Notes under the pieces: model-generated
What the model saw: the letters and a program-made list of their open reading frames with translations, nothing else
What the model was told of the DNA's origin: nothing
The model's database searches: none
Shown: one piece after another, positions 27,710 to 36,716 of the stretch
How the letters are laid out: every line of letters begins with the position of its first letter
How positions within the stretch are numbered: position 1 is the stretch's first letter
Position numbers and translations under genes: made by a program
Assembly: GCA_016844745.1 (NCBI GenBank)
Contig: JAERMQ010000011.1
Span: forward strand, 1 to 64,000
Length of the DNA: 64,000 nucleotides
Direction: 5' to 3'
Source: Ignavibacteria bacterium
Lineage (GTDB): Bacteria > Bacteroidota > Ignavibacteria > Kapaibacteriales > UBA2268

Positions 27710-29044
27710 TTGGCACAATCGCAATCAGCACAATCCACGACCTGGCGCTTTCCGGCTAATTTCTGGATAGCCAATTCCGTAGAACTATTAGAACGAGCCG
27801 CATTTTACTGCATGTTCATAGCTATTTCATTATATCTTACAAATGTTGTCGGTTTCGATGATAAATGGGCTGGCATTATAGGAGCATTTTTCAGCGCAGG
27901 CGTTTATTTTCTGCCTCCTTTTACGGGCGCTTTTTCCGATAAAATCGGCTTCAGGGCATCGCTCCTGATTGCATTTTCCCTGCTTTCGGTTGGCTACTTT
28001 GCATTAAGCATAACACCCTTCAAAGCTGCCGTAATTCCCGCATTAGCATTATTGATGTTTGGAGGCTCATTTATTAAATCAATAATTACCGGAACGGTAG
28101 CACAAAATTCTTCGGAATCGAACCGAGCACGTGCATATTCGATTTTCTACTTTGTCGTGAACATTGGCGCATTCACCGGTAAGATGATTACGAAACCTGT
28201 ACGGCTGGAGCTTGGATTAGAAGCTATTGGTTATTTCTCCGGAGTAATGTCGCTTATAGCATTAATCGTTGTTTTTTTCTTGTTCAAAAATATGCACGGC
28301 GATGGGCATGGAAAATCGCTCATGGAAGTATGGCAGAGCTTTGTCCGTGTTGTTAAAAATACACGATTGCTTGTTTTAATAATGATTGTAGCCGGATTCT
28401 GGCTTGTTCAGCATCAGATGTATGCATCCATGCCAAAATACGTAATACGAATGGTCGGAGAGAAAGCCTCAGTTGAATGGTACTCAAACGTGAATTCAGC
28501 CTGCGTAATTTTATTCGTCATGTTTGTTACAAATGCAATGAGGCGATTCAAAGCGCTCACTTCGATTTCGATTGGTATGCTGCTTATGCCGATTTCAGCA
28601 GTTCTGATGGCAGTAAGTCCCTGGCTCGAAGCTGCAACGGGGCAGTCAATCTCAATGTTCGGTTTGTTTACATTGCATCCCGTTGCTTTAACTATGGTAA
28701 TAGGTATCGGTATTCAGGGTATAGCAGAATGTTTTATATCGCCGCGTTATTTGGAATTCTTTTCTTTGCAAGCTCCAAAAGGGGAGGAAGGATTATACCT
28801 TGGATTCTCGCATCTGCACTCGTTTTTTGCTAACTTCGTTGGATTCTTTATTTCAGGATTTCTACTTGATGCATATTGTCCGAATCCGAATAAGGCTGAA
28901 TTTGCCGGTATGACGACTGCTCAACTTGCTCCATATTATCAACATGCACATTACATCTGGTATTATTTTGCCGGAATTGGCTTGATTGCCGCATTGGCGC
29001 TTTATATTTATAACTATGTAGTGGAGAGGTTAGATAGGAAGTAA
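27710..29044 (+). CDS. POT/PTR-like MFS transporter
   Basis: A 444-residue integral membrane protein with about twelve helices. The first helix carries the POT hallmark ExxERxxFY (ELLERAAFYCMFIAISLYL), the segment used for proton coupling in peptide transporters. It probably imports di- or tripeptides or related amino acid compounds by proton symport. The start is TTG 27710, supported by TAGGAG just upstream; there is no in-frame ATG before GTAAGTTTTG. It is transcribed alone, ending before the long palindromic element at 29075. Confidence 0.82.
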   Translation: MAQSQSAQSTTWRFPANFWIANSVELLERAAFYCMFIAISLYLTNVVGFDDKWAGIIGAFFSAGVYFLPPFTGAFSDKIGFRASLLIAFSLLSVGYFALSITPFKAAVIPALALLMFGGSFIKSIITGTVAQNSSESNRARAYSIFYFVVNIGAFTGKMITKPVRLELGLEAIGYFSGVMSLIALIVVFFLFKNMHGDGHGKSLMEVWQSFVRVVKNTRLLVLIMIVAGFWLVQHQMYASMPKYVIRMVGEKASVEWYSNVNSACVILFVMFVTNAMRRFKALTSISIGMLLMPISAVLMAVSPWLEAATGQSISMFGLFTLHPVALTMVIGIGIQGIAECFISPRYLEFFSLQAPKGEEGLYLGFSHLHSFFANFVGFFISGFLLDAYCPNPNKAEFAGMTTAQLAPYYQHAHYIWYYFAGIGLIAALALYIYNYVVERLDRK

Positions 29045-29074
29045 AACAATTTCTCTAATTTATCAAAAGTGATA

Positions 29075-29182
29075 GAGGAAACCCCCTAACCCCCGGTTAT
29101 AGAAGTAGAACATAGAAGTAGAACATAGAAGTAGAAATAGAATTTATTCCCCCTTTTTCAAAGGGGGTTAGGGGGTTTCCTC
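29075..29182. repeat. long inverted element with CCCCCTAACCCCC arms, copy 1
   Basis: Perfect 20-bp inverted arms at 29075-29094 and 29163-29182 enclose GAAGTAGAACATA repeats. A second inner hairpin (29149-29167) competes with the outer stem. It sits between two convergent genes. A related copy in the opposite orientation is at 49344-49437. Confidence 0.85.
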
Positions 29183-29205
29183 TTAATTAAATGAATAATC
29201 AAGTT

Positions 29206-29751
29206 TTAAAAAGTATATTCCAGTACTATTCTATTCAAACCGAAATGAAGATTCAATTCGGATGCTGAATTTGACATTGGTTTAAGAATATTTTTATTAT
29301 ACGCTTTTATGGATTTTCTGAATGAACTATTACTGCTGGAAAATAAGTATATACATGAAATATCAACAACAACAGCAAGAGCTGAAACATATATAGTTTT
29401 GTCTTTAGTTTGATTGCTAAAATAATTTCTTGAATACGACCCACTACCAACATTTTCATTTGAATAAAATTCGTTATAAATTAAGGAACAAGCCCAAGAA
29501 GTTATATACAAACCGGCAATACCAGTTAAATATCCCCCAATTTTCTTATATTTTGATGAACTCATTAAATCCTGCGAAACTTTGTTAGCATATAAAGTAT
29601 CAACAATATCACTCTTTGAGTATTCCTTATCTCCAATATAATAACTATTTCCCCAAAACGAATACTCGGTTCGTATGGTATCTTTTGGATTAATAGCTTG
29701 GAGTGAGGTGGCTGAGATTAATATGATAAATAAAAACGGAAAAATTCGCAT
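29206..29751 (-). CDS. hypothetical exported protein
   Basis: A 181-residue protein with a signal peptide (MRIFPFLFIILISATSLQA) and a central hydrophobic stretch (IGGYLTGIAGLYITSWACSLIY). The pattern with a second hydrophobic segment near residues 119-137 suggests a membrane-associated protein. No family recognised. It starts 12 nt after the small gene 29764-29973, so the two may be one transcript. Confidence 0.6.
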   Translation of the reverse strand: MRIFPFLFIILISATSLQAINPKDTIRTEYSFWGNSYYIGDKEYSKSDIVDTLYANKVSQDLMSSSKYKKIGGYLTGIAGLYITSWACSLIYNEFYSNENVGSGSYSRNYFSNQTKDKTIYVSALAVVVDISCIYLFSSSNSSFRKSIKAYNKNILKPMSNSASELNLHFGLNRIVLEYTF

Positions 29752-29763
29752 AAGTACCCTTGA

Positions 29764-29973
29764 TTATTTTTGAGAAGTTTCAATATTTATTGCTTTTAAT
29801 CTTTTAGAATCATATTCCCTGAAATCAAAAAATTCAGTTGCTTCCTTTTTTGCTTCCAATAAATCCTGCCTGTCTTCAAGCGCTTCTATTAACTCATGAA
29901 AGTATAAATCACTTTTTAATTCATTCCATAAATGTAAAGGAATCAGAACATTATTATTTCTTATTTTTAACAT
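29764..29973 (-). CDS. small hypothetical protein, antitoxin-like
   Basis: A 69-residue, charged, helical protein (LIPLHLWNELKSDLYFHELIEALEDRQDLLEAKKEATEF). Its length and the two amphipathic halves resemble small antitoxins, but I cannot name a family. It is directly upstream of the exported protein 29206-29751, not of a recognised toxin. It starts with a clear ATG. Confidence 0.5.
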   Translation of the reverse strand: MLKIRNNNVLIPLHLWNELKSDLYFHELIEALEDRQDLLEAKKEATEFFDFREYDSKRLKAINIETSQK

Positions 29974-30187
29974 ATTTATTCCCAGTTTTTTTTCATTATT
30001 CCAAAATATTCAATTATTGGAAATTTAACAAATTTCTCACAAAATTTTTCCGGTTAGATTATAAATGATATTAAGTATCGAAAATAAACATAACATATAC
30101 TATAACATTTTTACTCAACATTCCCTAATCATTTTTTCCTTAATTTTGCAACTCAATAAATTTGAAATCATAACATAGCGAATAAAT

Positions 30188-32422
30188 ATGCTCGATATTA
30201 AAAATATTATTGCTGCCGAATTATCACTAAAAATGTGGCAGGTTGAGAATGCCCTTACTCTTGCCAAAGAAGGCGGAACTGTCCCGTTTATAGCACGCTA
30301 CCGCAAAGAACGCACCGGCGAAATGGACGAAAATGCTTTGCGCGACCTGTTCGAACGTCATGAATACTTAACCGAATTAGAAGAGCGGAAGCAAACCGTG
30401 CTGAAAACAATAGGGGAGCAGGGCAAGCTGACCGATGAATTGCGTGCTAAAATCGAAAACTGCCTCCAGAAAACCGAACTTGAAGATTTGTACCTGCCCT
30501 TTAAGCCAAAGAAACGTACCAAAGCAACAGTTGCACGGGAAAAAGGTTTGGAGCCGCTTGCCGAATTTATCAAAGCGCTTAATCGCATTGATGCGCCTGA
30601 TACGGATTTATTAGCAGAAGCAGAAAAATACGTATCTGCTGAAAAGGAAGTCGCAACGGCTGTCGATGCACTGAAAGGCGCAGCCGATATTATCGCCGAA
30701 GAAGTTGCCGAAACCGCCGAACTTCGAGCCTGGCTTCGGGAATACATGCTTAGGGAAGGCAAATTCATATCTAAAATCAAAAAGGAATTTCCTGACGGCA
30801 CTACCAAGTTTGAAATGTATCGCAAATTCGAAATCGGTGTCAAGGAAATCCCTGCCCATACCATGCTGGCTCTGCGTCGCGGAGAAAAGGAAGAAGTCCT
30901 TGATTTGTCGCTTTCCTTCGATGAAGAATACACCTTAAAATACTTAAATCATAAAGTCGTAATGGCAACTAAACCCAATATTGTAAAGTTCTACTCAGAC
31001 TTAATCAAGGACGGATTCGACCGCCTAATGAAATTATCCATTACAGGCGAAGTACGGCTGTTAAAGAAAGCTCAATCGGACGAAGAATCCATACGCGTTT
31101 TCGAATCCAATCTACGCCAATTGCTCCTATCCTCACCTGCCGGAATGAAGCCAACTATCGGAATTGACCCCGGTTTCCGAACAGGCTGCAAGGTTTCCGT
31201 TTTGGATGATACAGGAAAATTTCTGGAATACCACTCCATATTTCCATTTGAAAATAACCAGAAAGCAGATGCAGTGTCAGTTCTTAAAACCCTCATCGAC
31301 AAATACAATATTGAATTAATCGCAATCGGCAATGGCACTGCCGGACGCGAATCGGATGAATTTGTAAGCAGTTTGTTAGAAACTCTTGAACACAAGCCAA
31401 TTAAAGTAATGGTAAATGAATCCGGCGCTTCGATTTATTCGGCAAGCAAGGTGGCTAACGAAGAATTTCCCGAATTGGATTTAACTGTACGTGGCGCAAT
31501 CAGCATTGGAAGACGCCTGCAAGACCCATTGGCTGAACTTGTGAAAATCGACCCAAAGTCTATCGGCGTAGGGCAATATCAGCACGACGTTGACCAGAAG
31601 CTGCTCAAGAAGAAATTGGACGATACCGTTGTTAGCTGTGTGAACTATGTCGGAGTGGATTTGAATACCGCCTCGAAGGAGCTGTTGTCCTACGTTTCGG
31701 GTATTAACGGCGGGCTTGCCAGAAGTATTGTGGAGTGGCGCAATTCGAAAGGCGCCTTCCGAAGCCGTAAGGAACTAATGAACGTCCCGAAATTCGGGCA
31801 AAAGGCATTCGAGCAATCGGCAGGATTCATGCGAATCCGAAATGGCGAAAATCCGCTTGATAATACGGGTGTGCATCCTGAGAGTTATTATATTGTCGAG
31901 AAGATGCTTTCGGATTTGAACTGCAGGGTTGCCGATATTGCTATTAACCCCGAAACGAGCAAAAAATTAGATTTGAACAAGTACATCGACGACAAAGCCG
32001 GACTGCCAACGGTCACAGATATTGTCGAAGAGTTACGCAAATCCGGACGCGACCCACGAGATGTTTTCAAATATGCTACCTTCAATGAAGGAATTAAGGA
32101 AATAAGCCACCTCCGAGTGGGGATGGAATTAGAAGGCGTCGTTACCAACATTACCAACTTCGGCGCTTTCGTGGATATTGGTGTGCATCAGGACGGATTG
32201 GTGCATGTATCCGAGATGGCGAACAGGTTTGTGCGCAATCCGGCAGAGGTTGTAAAGGTAGGGCAAATTGTAAAGGTCACGGTATTGGAAATTAAAGAGA
32301 GCTTGAAGCGTGTTAGCCTATCGATGAAGACCTCGAAGGAGCTTGAGATGCGCAAGCAGGTGACTGAATTCAATAAGAAGAAGGAAGCTTCACTTACTGA
32401 TTTACGCAATAAGTTTATATAA
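30188..32422 (+). CDS. tex: Tex RNA-binding transcriptional accessory protein
   Basis: A 744-residue Tex protein. It has the N-terminal helical domain with FIARYRKERTGEMDE, the YqgF/RNase H-like domain (GIDPGFRTGCKVSVLD), the helix-hairpin-helix pair (VGVDLNTASKELLSYVSG, GAFRSRKELMNVPKFG) and a C-terminal S1 RNA-binding domain (LEGVVTNITNFGAFVDIGVHQDGLVHVSEM). Tex is widespread and involved in transcription and RNA handling. Length is close to the usual 720-780 residues. Confidence 0.96.
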   Translation: MLDIKNIIAAELSLKMWQVENALTLAKEGGTVPFIARYRKERTGEMDENALRDLFERHEYLTELEERKQTVLKTIGEQGKLTDELRAKIENCLQKTELEDLYLPFKPKKRTKATVAREKGLEPLAEFIKALNRIDAPDTDLLAEAEKYVSAEKEVATAVDALKGAADIIAEEVAETAELRAWLREYMLREGKFISKIKKEFPDGTTKFEMYRKFEIGVKEIPAHTMLALRRGEKEEVLDLSLSFDEEYTLKYLNHKVVMATKPNIVKFYSDLIKDGFDRLMKLSITGEVRLLKKAQSDEESIRVFESNLRQLLLSSPAGMKPTIGIDPGFRTGCKVSVLDDTGKFLEYHSIFPFENNQKADAVSVLKTLIDKYNIELIAIGNGTAGRESDEFVSSLLETLEHKPIKVMVNESGASIYSASKVANEEFPELDLTVRGAISIGRRLQDPLAELVKIDPKSIGVGQYQHDVDQKLLKKKLDDTVVSCVNYVGVDLNTASKELLSYVSGINGGLARSIVEWRNSKGAFRSRKELMNVPKFGQKAFEQSAGFMRIRNGENPLDNTGVHPESYYIVEKMLSDLNCRVADIAINPETSKKLDLNKYIDDKAGLPTVTDIVEELRKSGRDPRDVFKYATFNEGIKEISHLRVGMELEGVVTNITNFGAFVDIGVHQDGLVHVSEMANRFVRNPAEVVKVGQIVKVTVLEIKESLKRVSLSMKTSKELEMRKQVTEFNKKKEASLTDLRNKFI

Positions 32423-32538
32423 TGGTCAATGATTAATGTTAATGAAAAGATGAAGGGGATTAGGCTTTAGGTTTTTAGGTTTTGAGGAAAAAAAAATTAA
32501 AGAGTTACAGTCTAAAAGGCTTATAAATTGAAATTCAC

Positions 32539-32688
32539 TTACAGAGGCAGGCATAGGTAAGCAGCACCGGTGTCAACGAGCGCATCAACTTTAGATTTAC
32601 GAATATTCTTTTTTGGAATTGTACCGTTTTTCCAATTATAAAAATCACCGAAATTTTCAATTAAAACGGTTTCAATAGTTCTTCCCAT
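32539..32688 (-). pseudogene. retropepsin-like protease, N-terminal fragment
   Basis: From ATG 32688 the minus strand encodes 49 residues ending VDALVDTGAAYLCLPL, then TAA. The DTGA motif and the basic region before it match retropepsin-like proteins, and the downstream flap and second half are missing. It is not a copy of the 13521/55209 family at the N-terminus, so it represents another branch. Probably non-functional. Confidence 0.7.
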
Positions 32689-32830
32689 CTTAACACCTTA
32701 TACTTACAATTACAAAATGCAAATTTAATTAATAATATCAAATTTTTCATTTATCAATTCATCAGGAGGAACTCTTGACCTTAAGGTTCAGATGTCCAAC
32801 ATCTGGCAGATGTAGGACATCCATTCTTTC

Positions 32831-32861
32831 CCTCCTGTCAAGAATTTTTCTTGACAGGAGG
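32831..32861. repeat. 31-bp perfect hairpin
   Basis: CCTCCTGTCAAGAA pairs perfectly with TTCTTGACAGGAGG around TTT. It is between the retropepsin fragment and the end of the serine palmitoyltransferase gene. No T run follows on the minus strand, so it need not be a terminator. Confidence 0.75.
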
Positions 32862-32899
32862 ATTCTATTAATTTTCAAATTATTCCATTTTCAAATTTT

Positions 32900-34096
32900 C
32901 TACCTATTCAGCAAATCCATTTCTTTACCGACTTTTGCAAAAATGTCCAATATTTCGTCCAAATGCTCACGCTCATGTATTGCCATAAAACTCGTACGCA
33001 TCATGCTCATATTCGGCGGTACACCGGGAGGTATGAAGGTATTGACAAAAACACCGTAATCGAACAGCTTCCTCCATACAACAAAGGAGGTATCGACATC
33101 GCCGATTATTACCGGTACGATTGCCGTCTTGCTTTCGATAATATTGAAGCCTAACTCACGGAATCCCCGGCGCATATAATTGGAATTCTCAACAACGCGG
33201 GTGACTAATTCCGGCTGTTCCTCCAAAATATCCAACGCTGCTAATGCCGCAGCACAAGATGCAGGTGTCGGACTTGCACTGAAAATAAGCGGCGCAGAAT
33301 GATGCTTTAAATAATTGGTAACACGCTCCGGTCCGGCAACGAAACCGCCAAGAGAAGCAAATGTTTTCGAGAATGTTCCCATCGTCATATCTGTTTGTTT
33401 AGTCAAGCCGAATAAATCCGCTGTGCCTCTGCCTCCGTTTCCAATAACTCCGATTGCATGGGCATCGTCGATGAGAATCCTTGCATTGTAGCTTTTCGCC
33501 ACACGAACCAAATTATCGAGGTCAACTATTTCGCCTGTAACCGAAAAAACGCCATCGCTTATAACAAGTTTTCCTGCATCCTTTGGAATGCCTGCTAAAA
33601 CTTTTTCCAAATCCTCCATATCATTATGTTTATAGCGCACAAATTCAATCAACATACCTTTTGCAACAAACGAAGCATTTACGATACAAGCATGATTTTC
33701 GCGGTCGGAAATAATATAATCGCCTTTTACCGGCAAGAATGGGATGGTTCCGAGCGATGTTTGGAAACCGGTAGAAAAAAGCAATACCGATTCATAGTTT
33801 AAGAACTTAGCAAGCCGGTATTCCAACTCAATGTGCAGGTCAAGAGTACCGGTTAAATAACGTGACCCAGTGCAGCTTGTACCATACTTTGCAATTGCAT
33901 CCTGCGATGCCTGCTTGACTTTTGGGTGGGATGTCAGTCCCAAATAATTATTCGAGCCTGCCATAATTACCCGGCGTCCTTCGATTTGGACAACGGGTCC
34001 TTCATTTCCTTCAATTGCATGAAAATAGGGATACAGATTTAATTTCTTTACTTCATCCGCTCTTGTAAAATCATAACATTTAGTGAATATATCCAC
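32900..34096 (-). CDS. spt: serine palmitoyltransferase
   Basis: A 398-residue alpha-oxoamine synthase. The pyridoxal-phosphate Lys is in [12 protein letters not shown] (Lys244), with Asp210/His213 in LIDDAHAIG and the stacking His135 in DRENHACI. The start [19 protein letters not shown] and the SGSNNYLGL-like [13 protein letters not shown] match Bacteroidota serine palmitoyltransferases, which make sphingolipids from serine and palmitoyl-CoA. 2-Amino-3-ketobutyrate CoA ligase is the main alternative, but the N-terminus favours the sphingolipid enzyme. Single gene, no operon partner. Confidence 0.85.
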   Translation of the reverse strand: MDIFTKCYDFTRADEVKKLNLYPYFHAIEGNEGPVVQIEGRRVIMAGSNNYLGLTSHPKVKQASQDAIAKYGTSCTGSRYLTGTLDLHIELEYRLAKFLNYESVLLFSTGFQTSLGTIPFLPVKGDYIISDRENHACIVNASFVAKGMLIEFVRYKHNDMEDLEKVLAGIPKDAGKLVISDGVFSVTGEIVDLDNLVRVAKSYNARILIDDAHAIGVIGNGGRGTADLFGLTKQTDMTMGTFSKTFASLGGFVAGPERVTNYLKHHSAPLIFSASPTPASCAAALAALDILEEQPELVTRVVENSNYMRRGFRELGFNIIESKTAIVPVIIGDVDTSFVVWRKLFDYGVFVNTFIPPGVPPNMSMMRTSFMAIHEREHLDEILDIFAKVGKEMDLLNR

Positions 34097-34319
34097 AACT
34101 AACCTCTATTTAATTTTTTAACATTACAAAATAAAAACGTTTTTTTTCCTAATTCTAACAAATATATTCTACAAATATGCTGAAATTCGCCGTATTCACA
34201 AAGCGCTTTCAAGTGAAGTTTTTATCAGCGTTTAATAAATGATAATCTGTCATTTCTGCGGATGAGACGGTGTGAATATTTAGAAAAATGTGAGAATGTC
34301 ATTCGTATCCTAAGTGAAG

Positions 34320-34344
34320 AATCCACTCCCAGTGCGGTTTATGG
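34320..34344. repeat. 25-bp repeat with GTGCGGTTTATGG
   Basis: Identical to 17157-17181. Flanking arms ATTCGTATCC...TTCAGAATTCC differ from those of the 17 kb copy. Confidence 0.8.
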
Positions 34345-34467
34345 ATTCTGAATCAAGTTCAGAATTCCATTCTTCTTGACTTTTCCCTTACTCTCATTTG
34401 CAGGAATGACAATTATTTGAATTCCTCTTTAGATTAATATAGTGTCAGGTAAAGCATAGATTGACGT

Positions 34468-34532
34468 GTCAGACAAGAATGTCTGACCTACTAAGTTAAT
34501 TAAAAAAGTAGAATAGACATTCTTGTCTGTTC
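34468..34532. repeat. paired-hairpin repeat, copy 2
   Basis: Short hairpin GTCAGACA...TGTCTGAC then CCTACT and a second arm GACATTCTTGTCTGTTC; same layout as 18173-18234. Confidence 0.7.
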
Positions 34533-34685
34533 ATAGTACAATTTACATGACATTAGAATAAAATATGTAAACAAATTTTCACACTCAACTGAATCAGGAG
34601 TGAATATTTCTTCATTTTCATTAACATTAGTTAAGAATAATCATTTTTTTCTTTTAAAAATAGAAATTAGCATTGAAATAAGGAT

Positions 34686-34693
34686 TAAATTTG
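34686..34693 (+). promoter_or_regulatory. possible -7 element TAAATTTG of gltX
   Basis: TAnnTTTG-type sequence 37 nt before the gltX start codon. No convincing -33 TTTG is present, so confidence is limited. Confidence 0.4.
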
Positions 34694-34730
34694 TAATAAT
34701 TGATGAATTAACTTTGAACGAAGGTCTGCA

Positions 34731-36194
34731 ATGTCGGTTAGGGTACGATTTGCGCCGTCTCCGACGGGTTTTCTACATGTCGGCGGCTTGCGTACAGCAT
34801 TATATAATTATCTTTTTGCAAAGCATTTTGGCGGGAAGTGTATCCTAAGAATCGAAGATACAGACAGGAACCGTTTTGTAGAAAATGCGGCGGATAATCT
34901 AATAACAGTTCTTCGCTGGGCTGGTATTGAATTCGATGAGAGCCCCGAAAAGGGCGGAGCTTTCGGTCCCTATATTCAATCCGAAAGACTTGAATTATAC
35001 AATAAACTTGCGGCTCTTTTAATATCAAATAATAAAGCTTATTATGCCTTCGATACAGCGGAAGAAATTGATGAGATGCGTGCAAAGCAGGCAAAAGACG
35101 GCGGCGATACAAAATATCTGCGCAATATCGGCAGGAATTCTTTTACTCTCGGGGTTTCTGCTACCGATGAACTTATTCAAAGCGGAGCTCAGTATGTCAT
35201 ACGGCTTAACGTACCCGAAAATGAGGAAATTTCGTTTAAAGATATTATCAGGGGTGATGTTACCGTTCGTACTTCGGATATCGACGACCAGGTTCTGCTC
35301 AAATCGGACGGCTTCCCAACTTATCATTTAGCAAATGTAGTTGATGACTATGAAATGGGCATTACACATGTAATACGAGGCGAAGAGTGGCTGCCTTCAA
35401 CGCCGAAACATGTATTATTATATAGGGCTTTCGGATGGGAAATGCCTCAATTTGCTCATTTACCCCTGTTGCTTAATAAGGATAAAACAAAGCTTTCCAA
35501 GCGTCAGGGAAGCGTTGCTGTAGAAGATTTTATCTCGGCGGGGTATTTCAGGGAAGCATTGATTAATTTTGTAGGATTACTGGGTTTCAATCCATCGGCT
35601 GACAAGGAGATTTATTCAATGGAAGAACTGATTGAAGGCTTCTCACTTGAAAAAGTCAATAAAGGCGGAGCCGTTTTCGATTTACAAAAATTGGATTGGT
35701 TCCAGGGGTATTATTTACGAACTTATTCGAATACAGAGCTGGCAGAACTGCTCGAAGTAACTCTTAAATCATTAGGAATGAATAGCAGAACACAAGAATA
35801 TCTCGAAAAAATAATTATCCTGTTTAAAGAAAGAGTGACTTTTATCAAGGAAATTCCTGAAAAAGCCTCTTATATGTTCGCAAAACCTGCGGAATTTGAG
35901 CAGGATTACTTTGCTAAACATTGGAAGGAGAATACTATCGAGCTTATTCTTCCTCTTGTAAATATATATAAAGAAACTAATGAATTTACTCACACTGCAC
36001 TTCACGATTTAACTAAAAATTTCGTCGAAAATGCAGGACTGAAGTTAAAGGAATTGATTCATCCATTACGGCTAATGATAACCGGGCGCTCGACCGGCGC
36101 AGGAATGTTCGAAACAATGGAGGTGTTAGGCAGGCAAGAGTGTTTAGCCCGGATAGAATATTTTATTAAAATGAAAGAAAAAGAGAATTTGTAA
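34731..36194 (+). CDS. gltX: glutamate--tRNA ligase
   Basis: A 487-residue class I aminoacyl-tRNA synthetase. It has APSPTGFLHVGGLRT (HIGH-type motif at residues 16-19), RIEDTDRNR, GVIRGEEWLPSTPKH-like VIRGEEW, and KTKLSKRQGSV (KMSKS). Length and C-terminal helical domain are typical for bacterial GluRS. It charges tRNA-Glu in the cytoplasm. A lipoprotein and a response regulator follow on the same strand; the gap to the first is about 47 nt. Confidence 0.96.
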   Translation: MSVRVRFAPSPTGFLHVGGLRTALYNYLFAKHFGGKCILRIEDTDRNRFVENAADNLITVLRWAGIEFDESPEKGGAFGPYIQSERLELYNKLAALLISNNKAYYAFDTAEEIDEMRAKQAKDGGDTKYLRNIGRNSFTLGVSATDELIQSGAQYVIRLNVPENEEISFKDIIRGDVTVRTSDIDDQVLLKSDGFPTYHLANVVDDYEMGITHVIRGEEWLPSTPKHVLLYRAFGWEMPQFAHLPLLLNKDKTKLSKRQGSVAVEDFISAGYFREALINFVGLLGFNPSADKEIYSMEELIEGFSLEKVNKGGAVFDLQKLDWFQGYYLRTYSNTELAELLEVTLKSLGMNSRTQEYLEKIIILFKERVTFIKEIPEKASYMFAKPAEFEQDYFAKHWKENTIELILPLVNIYKETNEFTHTALHDLTKNFVENAGLKLKELIHPLRLMITGRSTGAGMFETMEVLGRQECLARIEYFIKMKEKENL

Positions 36195-36241
36195 CCAAAC
36201 GGCTTTTTTTGTGTTTTATTAATAAAGTGATTATACTAGAT

Positions 36242-36712
36242 ATGAAAATTAGATTTTTTTCAATTTATATTTTATTAGCAATCTTTCTGGTTTCGGGTTG
36301 CAAAACGGGTAAACCGGCTTGTATTACCCAGAAAAATGAAAATCTAAAAATCCGATGGGGTATGCATAATTATAAAACGAACGATATCCGTGGATATATG
36401 CTAAATACTAATTCCGAACTGTTCATGATTTATAAAGATAGTTTATCGACTGGTTACTCAGACTCCCTAATCGGAAAATTCGACCCTGAGGAGTTCTGCA
36501 AAATATTGAGGGTTTTCGAGAAAAATATTATGAAAATCCAAACATTGAACGAACCAGCCGAGTTTTCACGATTTATCGAATATGATAATCCTGTAGAGAA
36601 TATGTTTGTAAGGGCTGTCTGGAATTCAAAATTTAAAACCGTATCCAGCGAAGGTTTTCGAAGGTTATATGATTCGCTTGAAGCCCGGCTTCCCCAAAAT
36701 AAAAAGAGATGA
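36242..36712 (+). CDS. hypothetical lipoprotein
   Basis: A 156-residue protein starting at ATG 36242; the upstream start at 36209 would push the signal peptide inward. The N-terminus MKIRFFSIYILLAIFLVSGC is a lipoprotein signal with the lipobox LVSGC (Cys20). The mature part is not a known family. The next gene, a response regulator, begins 4 nt after its stop, so it could be co-expressed with the regulator. Confidence 0.7.
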   Translation: MKIRFFSIYILLAIFLVSGCKTGKPACITQKNENLKIRWGMHNYKTNDIRGYMLNTNSELFMIYKDSLSTGYSDSLIGKFDPEEFCKILRVFEKNIMKIQTLNEPAEFSRFIEYDNPVENMFVRAVWNSKFKTVSSEGFRRLYDSLEARLPQNKKR

Positions 36713-36716
36713 AAAA

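Larger units (their letters stand above)
34097..34730. other. 634-bp gene-free region rich in repeats
   Basis: Holds the GTGCGGTTTATGG repeat (34320-34344), the paired-hairpin repeat copy 2 (34468-34532), GCAGGAATGACAA-type remnants near 34400, and the gltX promoter-like element. No coding sequence. Confidence 0.75.

Noticed and set aside
30358-30933. 191-codon minus-strand ORF in tex
   Set aside because: Low-complexity Ser-rich antisense frame; tex is well supported.
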